The notes under the pieces: model-generated
Told to the model about the DNA's origin: nothing
The model's database searches: none
The model's input: the letters and a program-made list of their open reading frames with translations, nothing else
Origin: CAVORD01 sp963698535
GTDB lineage: Bacteria > Bacteroidota > Bacteroidia > Bacteroidales > VadinHA17
Length of the DNA stretch: 64,000 nt
Direction: 5' to 3'
Assembly (NCBI GenBank): GCA_963698535.1
Contig: CAVORD010000001.1
Span: forward strand, 1,922,001 to 1,986,000
Position numbers and translations under genes: made by a program
In this document: piece after piece, positions 1 to 9,565 of the stretch
Numbering within the stretch: position 1 is the first letter of the stretch
Layout of the letters: each line of letters begins with the position of its first letter

Positions 1-3000
1 ATAAAGAGTATGTCATCGATCTGTTTATTTTCACCCTTCCACTCCATAAGCTCTTCGGCCAGGATCTTTTTCTGCTCCTCAATTGGTTTTGACCATATCC
101 TGAGAACAATATTCTTAATAGCCACGGTCTTCATCTTCTTCAGGTCAGGACCACCAAACTGGTCAGCATAACCGTCAGAGAAGAGATATACCATATCACC
201 TTTCCTTAGCTGGAAATCCTGACTGGTGAAATTGGTTCTGTTTTCCATCGATGCCATACCAATCGGGAATCTGTCGGCCTTAAGAACAGTAAGTTCACCT
301 TCCCTCACTATAAATGCCGGGTTGTAAGCACCGGCGTAACTCATCATCAGACTCTTCTTGTCTATTACACTGAGTGATAGATCCATACCATCATTTACAA
401 CATTTTCATGCTGCTGAAGCAATGACTTAACAACCTCCTCATGGAGGCGATCCAGTATTTTTCCGGATATATTCACCTTCTCCTCTTTTACAATACGGTT
501 CAGTGAGTTATAGCCGATAATCGACATAAATGCACCAGGCACACCATGACCGGTACAGTCGACAGCAGAGATAAAAATCTTCTGGGTTGTTTCATGCAGC
601 CAGTAGAAGTCACCACTTACTATATCCTTCGGCATAAAGAGTATGAAAGTATCCTTAAAGCTATCTTCCGGCGGAAGCATCGCTCTCTGTATCCTTTCGG
701 CATAACGGATGGAGGCGGTAATATCCCTGTTCTTTTCCTCGATCTCATGGCTCTTTAAAACAACTTCCGCTGTTCGTTCTTCCACCTTCTCTTCCAGTAT
801 CTTCTTCTCCACAACCAGTTTGTATTCCCTCATCCGTATATACAATATCACTGCCAATATTAAGAGTATCGCAACTGACGTTATGAACCAGGGGGTGAGA
901 TAGAATGGCGGACGAATAGTAAAAGAGTAGGTAACCGGCTCCTCGTTCCAGTAACCGGTACTGTTGGAAGCCTTTACCATGAAAGTATATTTCCCGGGAG
1001 TAAGGGCGGAATATATAGCCCTGGTCTGAGCTGTAACCGGACGCCATGTTGATTCTGCTCCCTCCAGCATTACCATATAACGTACCGATTTAGGATTATC
1101 GAGACATACACTGTAATAGTCAAAAGCTATGGCTCTCTCTTTATAGTTCAGCTTCATACCATCGGTCATATGACGAGGCTGGTAATTGATCAGCATCCTC
1201 CTGATATGAGTTGCCGGACTCGTTCTAACCGGGGGAAACAGTTCTGTATCCAACCTGGTCACTCCGTTGGCAGTACCAAACCATAGCCTGCCCCTGGAGT
1301 CAATAAATGAGGCATGATTCCTTGCTTCAATGCCGGTAAATCCGTTCTCCTCAGTAAAGGTAGAGATCACCTCTGTTCCTGCCTCAAGCCTGTTAAGACC
1401 CTGGTTAGATCCGATATACAAATTCCCGGAAGGATCGGAAATGAGTGAGGTTATATTATTTGATAACAGTCCATTTTCAGCAGTGTAATGACCTGCGATT
1501 GTATCTTTGTCAAGGACCTTAAGACCGCTTGTTGACCCTACCCAGATCCTTCCGTCAGGTGTTTCGGTAATTATTTTGGGAATATGTCCCTCTCCGATAT
1601 CAACAATAACAAACTTGTCTTTAGCATTATCATAGCGGGTGATCCCAACAGCTCTTTCCGTTCCGATCCAGGTATCGCCATTGCTGTCACAGAACAGGGA
1701 GATAACGCCATTTCCCGAAAGGCCGTCGCCCTGTGTATATCTTCTTCCGGCTCCTTCTTTAATGCTCCATCGAACAACTCCGTCATTTGTCCCAACCCAA
1801 AGGATACCATTCTTGTCAATATCAAGGGCTTTGATAACTCCATCGGAATATAGAAGAGAGTTCAAATGAGTATCATATATGAATTTACCTGTTCCCGGCG
1901 TAAACATGAATAGCCCGTCGCCGTCTGTCCCAAGCCATATTTCGCCATTCAAACCCTTTTTGAGAAACCTCACTTTATTGCCAATAATATATTTGGGTTC
2001 ATTGAAGAATTTAGGTGTAATCATCTCAGCATCGGGATTAAAAAAGGACAAGCCCTTATTTGTCCCGAACCAGAATCCCCCGTTATTATCTTCTTCAATA
2101 GCCCAAACATTGTTGTCAGGCAGAACCGATTCACCCGTATAGGTTTTAAAATGATCTCCCTTGTATATTCTTAATCCGACATAGTTATCGGTAATGAGTA
2201 TGTTGTTTTCATGATCCTGCAATATACTCTGCACAAAAAGAGCATCAAGCCCGTTGGAAAGACCAAAAGAGTGTATCTCCTTACCACGGATAACGGATAC
2301 TCCTCCACCCCATGTTCCAACCCATATATCTCCTCGATAATCTTCTGTAATACAGGTAACCCAGTTTTTAGCCAGTCCGTCCCTCTTGTCAAAGACATTA
2401 TACAGTTCACCTTGAGGCGATAGCTTATACAAACCTCCGTTGTAGGTGCCGAACCAAAAGTTATTGTTACTGTCCTCAAACATCGATATTACAGCAAAAT
2501 ATTTTGTAAGTCCCGCTGGCAGATATGTCTCAAATCTGTCTGATAATTCGACATATTTTCTTATTCCCAGATCGGCAAGGCAATAGAGGTTGCCCTGGCT
2601 GTCAACAAATGAATTATGCACCTGATCGCTGAGTCCTTCTGCTCCGGCATATTGATTTCCAACCAGCAGATTATCTTCCATTCCGGGATTGCCAAATCTG
2701 AAGACCCCGTTACCGGAGGTAGTAACCCAAATATAACTTCCTGCTTGTCGAATAGAGGTAATGTCTCCTGTTAGTTTGAAATTATCAACTTCCATCCTGT
2801 GGAAGAGATCACCGTCGAATAGCGAAATACCACCATTGAGGTGCCCAAACCAAACTCTTCCCTCATCATCCAGAGACATGCATTTTACTCCCCCGACGGA
2901 AATCCCGTCTTCAAAGGAATAATTCTCGAAATTTATCCCGTCAAACCTCGACACACCGCTCTCTGTACCAAGCCAAATGTTATCTCTTTGGTCCTGAAGG

Positions 3001-3155
3001 GAACAATAGACCTTAGAAGAACCAAGCCCTTCTTCTGCCCCGTATTTGCTGAAATGGGTTGTCTGGGCATGGAGTAATAAGCCCGTAAAACAAAAGGCAA
3101 GGCATAACATTAAGTATGCCCGGCCTCCTTTTTTCAATCTTAATATGATTCCCAT
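1..3155 (-). CDS. Reg_prop/Y_Y_Y sensor with C-terminal SpoIIE (PP2C) phosphatase, partial
   Basis: One open frame of about 1051 codons runs from an ATG at 3155 off the left edge. It starts with a signal or anchor segment (residues 1-30). Beta-propeller Reg_prop repeats follow, with recurring motifs such as NIWLGTESGVSRF, GDIWVGTWGGGVSV and GILWVGTNDGVVRW up to about 640. Next come a Y_Y_Y-like domain (about 660-747), one transmembrane helix (about 750-772), a short coiled coil (about 775-815) and a SpoIIE/PP2C phosphatase domain with DIVSGDFYW, DCTGHGVPGAFMS and FSDGYADQFGG. The visible end (QIDDMLF-like) suggests only about 10 residues are missing. By family, such proteins sense a periplasmic signal and dephosphorylate an anti-sigma antagonist-type partner in the cytoplasm, and there is no histidine kinase domain. 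It starts 4 nt after the TPR-caspase gene, so the two are probably co-transcribed. The ligand is unknown. Confidence 0.88.
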   Translation of the reverse strand, partial: MGIILRLKKGGRAYLMLCLAFCFTGLLLHAQTTHFSKYGAEEGLGSSKVYCSLQDQRDNIWLGTESGVSRFDGINFENYSFEDGISVGGVKCMSLDDEGRVWFGHLNGGISLFDGDLFHRMEVDNFKLTGDITSIRQAGSYIWVTTSGNGVFRFGNPGMEDNLLVGNQYAGAEGLSDQVHNSFVDSQGNLYCLADLGIRKYVELSDRFETYLPAGLTKYFAVISMFEDSNNNFWFGTYNGGLYKLSPQGELYNVFDKRDGLAKNWVTCITEDYRGDIWVGTWGGGVSVIRGKEIHSFGLSNGLDALFVQSILQDHENNILITDNYVGLRIYKGDHFKTYTGESVLPDNNVWAIEEDNNGGFWFGTNKGLSFFNPDAEMITPKFFNEPKYIIGNKVRFLKKGLNGEIWLGTDGDGLFMFTPGTGKFIYDTHLNSLLYSDGVIKALDIDKNGILWVGTNDGVVRWSIKEGAGRRYTQGDGLSGNGVISLFCDSNGDTWIGTERAVGITRYDNAKDKFVIVDIGEGHIPKIITETPDGRIWVGSTSGLKVLDKDTIAGHYTAENGLLSNNITSLISDPSGNLYIGSNQGLNRLEAGTEVISTFTEENGFTGIEARNHASFIDSRGRLWFGTANGVTRLDTELFPPVRTSPATHIRRMLINYQPRHMTDGMKLNYKERAIAFDYYSVCLDNPKSVRYMVMLEGAESTWRPVTAQTRAIYSALTPGKYTFMVKASNSTGYWNEEPVTYSFTIRPPFYLTPWFITSVAILLILAVILYIRMREYKLVVEKKILEEKVEERTAEVVLKSHEIEEKNRDITASIRYAERIQRAMLPPEDSFKDTFILFMPKDIVSGDFYWLHETTQKIFISAVDCTGHGVPGAFMSIIGYNSLNRIVKEEKVNISGKILDRLHEEVVKSLLQQHENVVNDGMDLSLSVIDKKSLMMSYAGAYNPAFIVREGELTVLKADRFPIGMASMENRTNFTSQDFQLRKGDMVYLFSDGYADQFGGPDLKKMKTVAIKNIVLRIWSKPIEEQKKILAEELMEWKGENKQIDDILF

Positions 3156-3159
3156 AATT

Positions 3160-5503
3160 CTACTTCTTAAGGATAAAGAAGAACGTTCCATCTTCATCCT
3201 TAAGCCCGGTAATCTTGCCGAATTTTGGTTTCTGCAGATTATTCCCGCCAACAGCACCTGAAACTTTGGTAACTATCTCCTCAATTGGGATACATGCATT
3301 TGGATTATTTGCGAGCGAATTGGCAAAGGTCCTCGTAAACTGGCTGTCGTCCAGCGCAAGTTCGTAGCCGGCTGATGAAAAGACCTGCGACGACTTGAAC
3401 TGTGTTGATTGCCAGTCGTCACAACTACGCTGCTTTATCTCCGATCTCATTGCCTGGTAAAAACTTGGCCCCGACTCGCAGGCATCTGTAACTACCAGGG
3501 TATGTGTCAGATAGTTCACATAAGGTTCCATCGAGGCCCGTAAACCTCCAATATTGTAATATGTAAATTCATCGTCCCTTTTCGCATCGACAGGGATCCA
3601 GTAACCAACATCATTGATAAATTTTCCATGGCCTGCATACCATATCAGCAGTGACTTAACCTGATTTGCTTTAATAAGGTCGCGAAGCTCTATCGAGAAG
3701 AACTTCTCCATCTCATCCTTCTTCATATCCTTCTTGTGGATGATATTATGGATCTCATAATTAGTCAGGGCTCTCTTCATCAGGTTAATATCTTTAATCG
3801 GACCGTCGAGACTGGCAAAGGTCGAGTAGTTGGAATTTTCAATAAAGACAACCCATGTCTTACCCATTGGGTTGCTTTCTGAAAGGACTGCACCCTCCCT
3901 GTTTAATGTGAACTCGGTACTTTTCTTGTTACCGTAAATATCCTCTGCAATAACCGCAATTTTATTTTTATTCATTACATCGATGGTTGCCGTAAACCCC
4001 GGATTGAGATCATTCATCGAATAGCTTGCTGTAACTCCTTCAATGAAAATTGTCTTAATCCGGCTCTCATCCGACACTTTACCTTCAATAAAGATATTGG
4101 GGTTGTTGTTGTTCAGATATATCTGACCGTCGTCGGAAGCATAAGGAGTGAGTATGGTAACCTTTGGCGGATTGACCTCAGTACGGTTCATCCCCAACTT
4201 AATGACCTTCTCATTCTTATATACATCACGGGCGATAATGTTAACAGAATTTGTACCCTCGGTTGATACTGTAGCAAGAAATTCATATTCATCACCTTTC
4301 CGTCTCAAAATGAACATCCTTGTCGTTTATCCTGAAAGATTCCAGATCACTTTTCTCCCTTATTTTTCCGGCAATCAGAAAATCCTTTGCATCACCGCGA
4401 ACTTCAATTACATTTTCTGAAGGAATCGGAGAGGACAGAATTATTTCGGGTGGTACACTTTCTCTGTTTATCTCGAAAAGTCGCTTCCTTGCCTCAGCCA
4501 GGTTCTTTCTTGCCTTCATATCGAATTCCGACAGCTCCGTTATCTTTTCATAATCGGCCGCAGCAAGGGCAAAGTTCATCGTCTCTTCATTCGATTTTGC
4601 TCTGGCAAAATATGCGTCAGGATCATTGGGCCTCAGCTGGATCACCTTATTGAAATCGTTAATAGCATTGCCATGCTGATTGAACCTCTGATAATAAGTG
4701 CCTCTCAGGAAATAGTGGGCAGGATTATCAGGCTCAATAAGAATGTTTTTTGAAACATCATTTATGGCATTCGGGAAATCCATACTGTTGACATAGATAC
4801 GGCTTCGGGTGGAATATGCGGCGACATTCTTGTCGTTAGCCTCTAAAACTGTATTGCAATGACCAAGAGCCTCGCCCAGTTTACCCTCCCTGATAAGTAT
4901 TTCGGCAAGTTCCAGTCTGGCACTGTGCATTGTTTTCTCCTTAGAGAGAGCCTTCTCGAACTCTTTCTTCCCCATGATATCATTATTCAGGAGTACGTAT
5001 ACTCTCCCTTTCATGAAGAGGTTTTCAGCCGACTCCTTGAATAATATTGCAGTATCTGCAGTGCGCAATGCCTGGTCGTACTTCTGAAGTCCGATCATGG
5101 CAATTACCTTCTCCGGGTATACTGCACCATTTCTTTTGTCAACCGACGATGCTGTGTTAAGCCTTAGAAGAGCCTCGTCGAATTTACCCAGCTTATTGCA
5201 TACCCTTCCCAGTCCGAGCATTATGTCTGACTCATTAGGATCAAAAACCAGGGCTTTTTCAAAATCGGCATATGCGAGCTCCATCTGACCTCCATTCTCA
5301 TAGGCAATAGCCCTTGACACATAACCTTCGGATTTGGTAGGCTCCATCTCAATGGCCTTTGAGTATTCTGCAGCGGCCTCATTGTATTTCTCACTCTTGA
5401 GAAGCGCATCACCCGCCTTAAGAAACTTTTTGGCACTTTGTCCCTCAGCAATGAGTGATACCGATGTTACAAACAGAAGGAAAAATATTAATCGCTTTTT
5501 CAT
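3160..5503 (-). CDS. TPR-repeat, caspase-like (peptidase C14) protein with one frameshift
   Basis: The N-terminal part (from ATG at 5503) has a signal peptide (MKKRLIFFLLFVTSVSLIAEG) and about eight TPR units. It then stops at 4292 after HFETER. The next frame (to 3160) continues without loss through Ig-like stretches (IFIEGKVSDESRIKTIFIEG) into a caspase-fold domain with catalytic His in WYAGHGKF and Cys in VTDACESGPSF. Removing one A in GACGGAAAGGTGATG near 4295 gives ETEGDEYEFLATV and a single 780-residue protein. The ATG at 4317 is therefore probably not a real start. Exported TPR-caspase proteins are common in Bacteroidota, and their substrates are mostly unknown. It lies 4 nt upstream of the sensor phosphatase. 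The frameshift could be an assembly error or a genuine break. Confidence 0.82.
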
Positions 5504-5571
5504 AGTATTGTATTTTTATCCTTATAGAAAGATTCCTTACTAAAATCCCTGTCCCCCGGACAGTATAAAAT

Positions 5572-5602
5572 CAAATTTACGAATATTTGTTTCTTATTCA
5601 AA
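5572..5602 (-). promoter_or_regulatory. Bacteroidota-type promoter of the TPR-caspase operon
   Basis: On the minus strand TTTG (5602-5599), 19 nt, then TAAATTTG (5579-5572) match the Bacteroidota -33/-7 consensus. It lies about 70 nt upstream of the ATG at 5503. Confidence 0.6.
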
Positions 5603-5612
5603 TAATAAGTCC

Positions 5613-6665
5613 CTAACGAAATGGGAGGAATAGAGATAATGTGCTCTTTTCAAATTCTCTCCGTTCAACGAGGTTCGCATTTATAGATGGCGCGGGCACA
5701 CCTGCACCGAATCTTTTCTTTCCGGCAAAAACCCTGGCTTCATCCCATATTCCAGCCTGTAGGAACTGATTGATTATTGAAGAACCTCCTTCAATCAATA
5801 TTGATGATATACCTCTGCATGAAGCTCCGAACATACTGGCTTTACATAGGTGTTCACCAGGTTCGAGCCCTGCATAATCAATATTATCACACTCCTCTCC
5901 CCGGCTGTTTGTGAATAGGATAACTCTCTCACCTGAGGTAAAAACCGAAGAAGCCATATCCAGTTCACCCCTTCCGGAAACGATAACCTTAACCGGATCT
6001 TTTCCGTCCCAATACCTTACATTGAGCGACGGGTTATCCTTTCTTATTGTTTCGGCCCCGACAAGTATTGCATCTTCCTGTGAGCGCCACTTATGAACCA
6101 GCACCCTCTCCTCGTCACCCGTTATCCACCATGGTTCCCTCGGGTGACCGGGAGGCCGGATAATATCAATATACCCATCAGCGCTGGCTGCCCACTTAAG
6201 AATAATATACGGCCGTTGTTTCTCATGAAAAGTGAAAAATCTCCTGTTTATCCATCTCGACTCCTCCTCAAGAACCCCGGTTATAACTTCAACACCGTTA
6301 CTGCGTAATCTTTCAATCCCTCTTCCTGCAACCTTGGCACTGGTGTCTGTTGCCCCGATAACAACCTTTGGAATCCCTTTCTCCAGAATAAGATCGGCAC
6401 ATGGTGGTGTTTTGCCATGGTGTGAGCAAGGCTCAAGATTTACATAGAGTGTCGAGTCACCTAATAACCGATGATCTTTTACGGATTCAATGGCGTTTAC
6501 TTCGGCGTGGGGCATCCCTGCAGAATGATGATACCCTTCACCAATTATTTTGCCATCGTAAACAATTACTGAACCAACCATCGGATTTGGGCTGGTATAT
6601 CCTTCGGCCTTGGCAGCAAGAACCAGGCATCGCTTGATATATCTTTTATGGTCTGAATTATTCAA
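5613..6665 (-). CDS. ribD: Bifunctional riboflavin deaminase/reductase RibD
   Basis: A 350-residue protein of normal family length. The N-terminal deaminase domain (about 1-145) carries the zinc-binding motifs HAEVNAIE and EPCSHHGKTPPCADLI. The C-terminal reductase domain (about 150-345) has IILKWAASADGYID and ILIEGGSSIINQFL. RibD catalyses the second and third steps of riboflavin synthesis: deamination of the pyrimidinone from GTP cyclohydrolase II, then NADPH-dependent reduction of the ribose side chain. It is divergent from prmC, with only 26 bp between the start codons, so the two promoters must overlap coding sequence or each other. The ATG at 6665 is the first in-frame start before the deaminase domain. 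Confidence 0.95.
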   Translation of the reverse strand: MNNSDHKRYIKRCLVLAAKAEGYTSPNPMVGSVIVYDGKIIGEGYHHSAGMPHAEVNAIESVKDHRLLGDSTLYVNLEPCSHHGKTPPCADLILEKGIPKVVIGATDTSAKVAGRGIERLRSNGVEVITGVLEEESRWINRRFFTFHEKQRPYIILKWAASADGYIDIIRPPGHPREPWWITGDEERVLVHKWRSQEDAILVGAETIRKDNPSLNVRYWDGKDPVKVIVSGRGELDMASSVFTSGERVILFTNSRGEECDNIDYAGLEPGEHLCKASMFGASCRGISSILIEGGSSIINQFLQAGIWDEARVFAGKKRFGAGVPAPSINANLVERREFEKSTLSLFLPFR

Positions 6666-6691
6666 TGCCTTTAAATTACTAATTTTGATTT

Positions 6692-7558
6692 ATGAAGTGG
6701 CACTCAAACAATATCAAAGATATCAGGAATTATTTTACAAGTAATCTTGTAAGACTTTATGATAAGAGAGAGGCTAATTCAATTGCCGGCCTTGTTATAA
6801 GGCATCTTGCTGAGAAAGAGAATGCTTCAGAATTTGAATTAAGGAGTATTGAAATACCCTCCGCGAAGATTACCGAAGCAGAAGAGATCCTGAAGAAACT
6901 TACCGGAGGTATGCCTGTTCAGTATGCCCTGGGCTATACCTGGTTCTATGGTTTAAGATTCATGCTGAACGAGGCAACTCTTATCCCAAGGGGAGAGACC
7001 GAAGAACTTGTTCAAATGATAATAAAGGATAACGGGGAGAGAAGCGGCGAAATACTTGATATAGGAACAGGCAGCGGTTCAATAGCAATATCACTGGCAG
7101 CCAATCTGCCTTTGATGAATCTATTTGGATGGGATATTTCAGCCCCAGCACTTGAGATAGCTGCAAAAAACAGTCAGGCAAACGACCAGCATGTTAAATT
7201 TGAAATGGTTGATATCCTTTCAGATGAAATACCGGAAAGTGCCAAATTTGATATCATAGTCAGTAATCCTCCCTACATAACGGAAAGTGAGAAGCTGATA
7301 ATGCTGCCGAATGTTGTTGACTATGAGCCCCATCTTGCCCTTTTCGTTCCCGACAATGATCCCCTGTTGTTTTATCGCAATATTCTGGAGAAATCGCAAA
7401 AAATACTCAAGGGTAATGGGTTGATCTATTTTGAGATCAATGAAGAAATGGGTAGCGAAATGAGATCCCTCTCCCTCAGTCATGGATTCAAAAACCTATC
7501 ATTAATTAAGGATATAAACGGACGTGAAAGGTTTCTAAAACTCAGTAAGGATGAGTAA
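6692..7558 (+). CDS. prmC: Peptide chain release factor N5-glutamine methyltransferase PrmC
   Basis: 288 residues. A helical N-terminal domain (about 1-90) is followed by a Rossmann methyltransferase domain with SAM motif ILDIGTGSGSIAISLA (about 113-128) and the diagnostic catalytic motif SNPPYI (about 190-195). PrmC methylates the glutamine of the GGQ loop in RF1 and RF2; prfB is in this window at 13.7-14.8 kb. Its last 8 nt overlap the start of recX, so the two are probably translationally coupled. Confidence 0.95.
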   Translation: MKWHSNNIKDIRNYFTSNLVRLYDKREANSIAGLVIRHLAEKENASEFELRSIEIPSAKITEAEEILKKLTGGMPVQYALGYTWFYGLRFMLNEATLIPRGETEELVQMIIKDNGERSGEILDIGTGSGSIAISLAANLPLMNLFGWDISAPALEIAAKNSQANDQHVKFEMVDILSDEIPESAKFDIIVSNPPYITESEKLIMLPNVVDYEPHLALFVPDNDPLLFYRNILEKSQKILKGNGLIYFEINEEMGSEMRSLSLSHGFKNLSLIKDINGRERFLKLSKDE

Positions 7559-8030
7559 GGAAATATTATTTAAAGATGCTGTTTCAAGGCTTTCAAGAAT
7601 AGCAGGACAAAGAGAAATATGCATCTCTGAAGGCGAGGCAAGGCTAAGATCGTGGGGAATAGATGATGAAAAAATGATCACAGATGTGATTAAAAACCTG
7701 ACAGACAATGGTTTTATAAACCATCAAAGATATGCCAGAGCGTTTGTAAATGATAAATTCAAATATAATGGCTGGGGAAGGATAAAGATAACGGTGCAGT
7801 TACGATTTAAGAAGATCGAAGACAATATCATTTCAGAAGCAATCGCTGATCTTGATGAAGATGAGTACCGTGAAAAGGTAAGGAAGATCGCATTTTCATT
7901 TTTGAAATCGGCAAAAGCAAAAAATCGTTACGAACTTAAATCAAAACTGGTAAGGCATATCAGTTCGAAGGGATTCGAGTCGGATTATGCCTTCTCTGCC
8001 TTCAGTGAATATTTCAATTCAGAAAAGTGA
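7551..8030 (+). CDS. recX: Regulatory protein RecX
   Basis: 159 residues, with the three-helix repeat pattern of RecX, including DNGFINHQRYARAFVNDKF and WGRIKITVQLRFKKIEDNI. RecX binds RecA filaments and limits recombinase activity. It begins inside the last codons of prmC (8-nt overlap), an arrangement that forces co-expression. Its 3' end overlaps by 17 nt the end of the convergent DUF2752 gene. Start chosen at 7551 because the motif region begins within 40 residues. Confidence 0.9.
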   Translation: MSKEILFKDAVSRLSRIAGQREICISEGEARLRSWGIDDEKMITDVIKNLTDNGFINHQRYARAFVNDKFKYNGWGRIKITVQLRFKKIEDNIISEAIADLDEDEYREKVRKIAFSFLKSAKAKNRYELKSKLVRHISSKGFESDYAFSAFSEYFNSEK

Positions 8031-8457
8031 TACAAAGAGATATCGGAAATAAGGGTAAAATGTAAGGAGGAACATTATTGAGGAGATTGTGATGTCGGCG
8101 ATCACCAATCTTTTTCGATCGTCGACAGGCGATGCCCAGCCAGTAAACGGTAAGGACGATACGTAACAACAAAGCTCCGGCGAAAAAAACAAATAACCTC
8201 AGAGAGTAACCATTCCATAGTAGTGCCGATTCAAGATCGCCCCGAATTAAATAGCTGAAACTGTGTGACATTCCGCACGAGGGGCACTCCATCCCTGTAG
8301 TCAGTTCATAAGTACACTGTACCGGGTAGTTGTTTTTGTCGGGATTATAAAAGCCGGAGTAAATGAAAATGATCATTACTACTCCGGCAAGAACAAGATT
8401 GATCGTTACATAGGGAGCTTTAAGTGAATCAGAAAACCCCTTTTGCAATAATCTCAT
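8014..8457 (-). CDS. DUF2752 membrane protein
   Basis: 147 residues with two to three predicted membrane segments. It has the DUF2752 hallmark CPSCGMSHSFSYLIRGDLESAL (about 57-78; a C-P-x-C-G-x-x-x-x-F pattern), in which two cysteines sit just outside a membrane helix. The biochemical function of this family is unknown. It is the last gene of a three-gene minus-strand operon: its start overlaps the stop of the DUF4190-like gene by 4 nt (ATGA-type coupling). Genes of these two families are often paired in Bacteroidota. Confidence 0.8.
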   Translation of the reverse strand: MRLLQKGFSDSLKAPYVTINLVLAGVVMIIFIYSGFYNPDKNNYPVQCTYELTTGMECPSCGMSHSFSYLIRGDLESALLWNGYSLRLFVFFAGALLLRIVLTVYWLGIACRRSKKIGDRRHHNLLNNVPPYILPLFPISLCITFLN

Positions 8458-8948
8458 TTTTTTATCTCTACCTTAATGGTATCCTCTTCCACCACTCCCT
8501 CAAGTATTTCCAGCTTTTTTTCGAGGTCTTTCCTGTTGGCAGAGGTGTTTATCTCAACAACATCATCACCACTCTGTATCTTAATCGATACATCGGCATT
8601 ATCAAGTTCCTTGAAGATATCTTTCCTGGCTTCCTCGATAGCTTTCTCCAGATCTCCTTTCCATCCATTGTTTTCTGTAGCAATCTTTGCTGCAACAATA
8701 TATTGTGATATGGAGATCATGGATGCTACCACACCAATTATAAGGGCCGCCACCATCATCCCCCTGGGTGCATTTACCCTGTTAGCCTGTGAGATAGCTA
8801 CTGCTGCAAGAACAATAGCAATGATCCCGGGTATAATGGCAATCATTCCAACACAGGGGATAATGGCCATTACTATAGTTATGATTGCTGTAATGAGTGC
8901 TGCCACTCCCAGTCCGTGACCTGCATTCCTGTTTTCAATATTTTCCAT
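8454..8948 (-). CDS. DUF4190-like membrane protein
   Basis: 164 residues. Residues about 13-95 hold two or three hydrophobic helices rich in Ala, Ile and Gly (GVAALITAIITIVMAIIPC and MMVAALIIGVVASMISI). A charged, soluble C-terminal part (about 95-164, NGWKGDLEKAIEEARKDIF) follows. This resembles DUF4190-type small membrane proteins, and no enzymatic motif is visible. It lies 4 nt after the thioredoxin-like gene and overlaps the DUF2752 gene by 4 nt, so all three are probably one transcript. Confidence 0.65.
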   Translation of the reverse strand: MENIENRNAGHGLGVAALITAIITIVMAIIPCVGMIAIIPGIIAIVLAAVAISQANRVNAPRGMMVAALIIGVVASMISISQYIVAAKIATENNGWKGDLEKAIEEARKDIFKELDNADVSIKIQSGDDVVEINTSANRKDLEKKLEILEGVVEEDTIKVEIKK

Positions 8949-8952
8949 GGTG

Positions 8953-9480
8953 TTATTCTTTATCGTTATTTACATCTCTGGTAAGGATTATAACCAAATC
9001 CCGTTCTAAAGACGTTTCAGGATACTCAATGATGCGTCCAACTTCATTTTTGTTTCTAAAAATAATGAATGTGGGCACCTTAAGGATACCAAGTTCCTCG
9101 TAGTTACCCAGGGGTGCCTTTTTCTGACTGTCGACACCAACAAATCTGATCTTTTCCTGAGGAAATCCCCATGCAGCCATTAGTTTCATAAAACGTGGTA
9201 CTTCTCTCCTGCTATCAGGACACCACGTCCCCATAACAATTGTAATAGTAATATCCTCCTTGCTTAGTGATAGAAGTGCCCCAAGGTCTGACTGGGAGGG
9301 AGAATATTCATCAAATCCCTGGTTGAACCACTGCATATGAGGCTCTTTGATTAACATATCCATCGATATTTCTCCCAGCAGCCATGTTGAAGGGTCGTGA
9401 TAATTGGTCTGGGCATTTGCGGGCATAGCTGCAAGAAGCAGGACCACCATGACAATAGTTTGAACAACAGATCGTATCAT
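8953..9480 (-). CDS. Exported thioredoxin-fold protein with a CxxS site
   Basis: 175 residues with a signal peptide (QTIVMVVLLLAAMPANAQ) and a thioredoxin fold around ITIVMGTWCPDSRREVPRF and LGILKVPTFIIFRNKNE (cis-Pro loop). The active site reads W-C-P-D-S, so the resolving cysteine of the usual CxxC is replaced by serine. It therefore cannot work as an ordinary disulfide reductase, although it could bind mixed disulfides or act as an isomerase-like or holdase protein. It is the first gene of the three-gene operon that includes the cysteine-containing DUF2752 protein, a possible partner (inference). Confidence 0.8.
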   Translation of the reverse strand: MIRSVVQTIVMVVLLLAAMPANAQTNYHDPSTWLLGEISMDMLIKEPHMQWFNQGFDEYSPSQSDLGALLSLSKEDITITIVMGTWCPDSRREVPRFMKLMAAWGFPQEKIRFVGVDSQKKAPLGNYEELGILKVPTFIIFRNKNEVGRIIEYPETSLERDLVIILTRDVNNDKE

Positions 9481-9565
9481 ATGCTGTGATATAGAATTAT
9501 AAACTCACCACAAAATAATACAATTTATCCGAATAGAATATGGTCTGCCCCTCAGAAATAAAAAT

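Noticed and set aside
4292..4317. ATG at 4317 as the start of a separate caspase gene
   Set aside because: The frame begins in the middle of an Ig-like domain with no signal peptide; one base joins it to the TPR frame.
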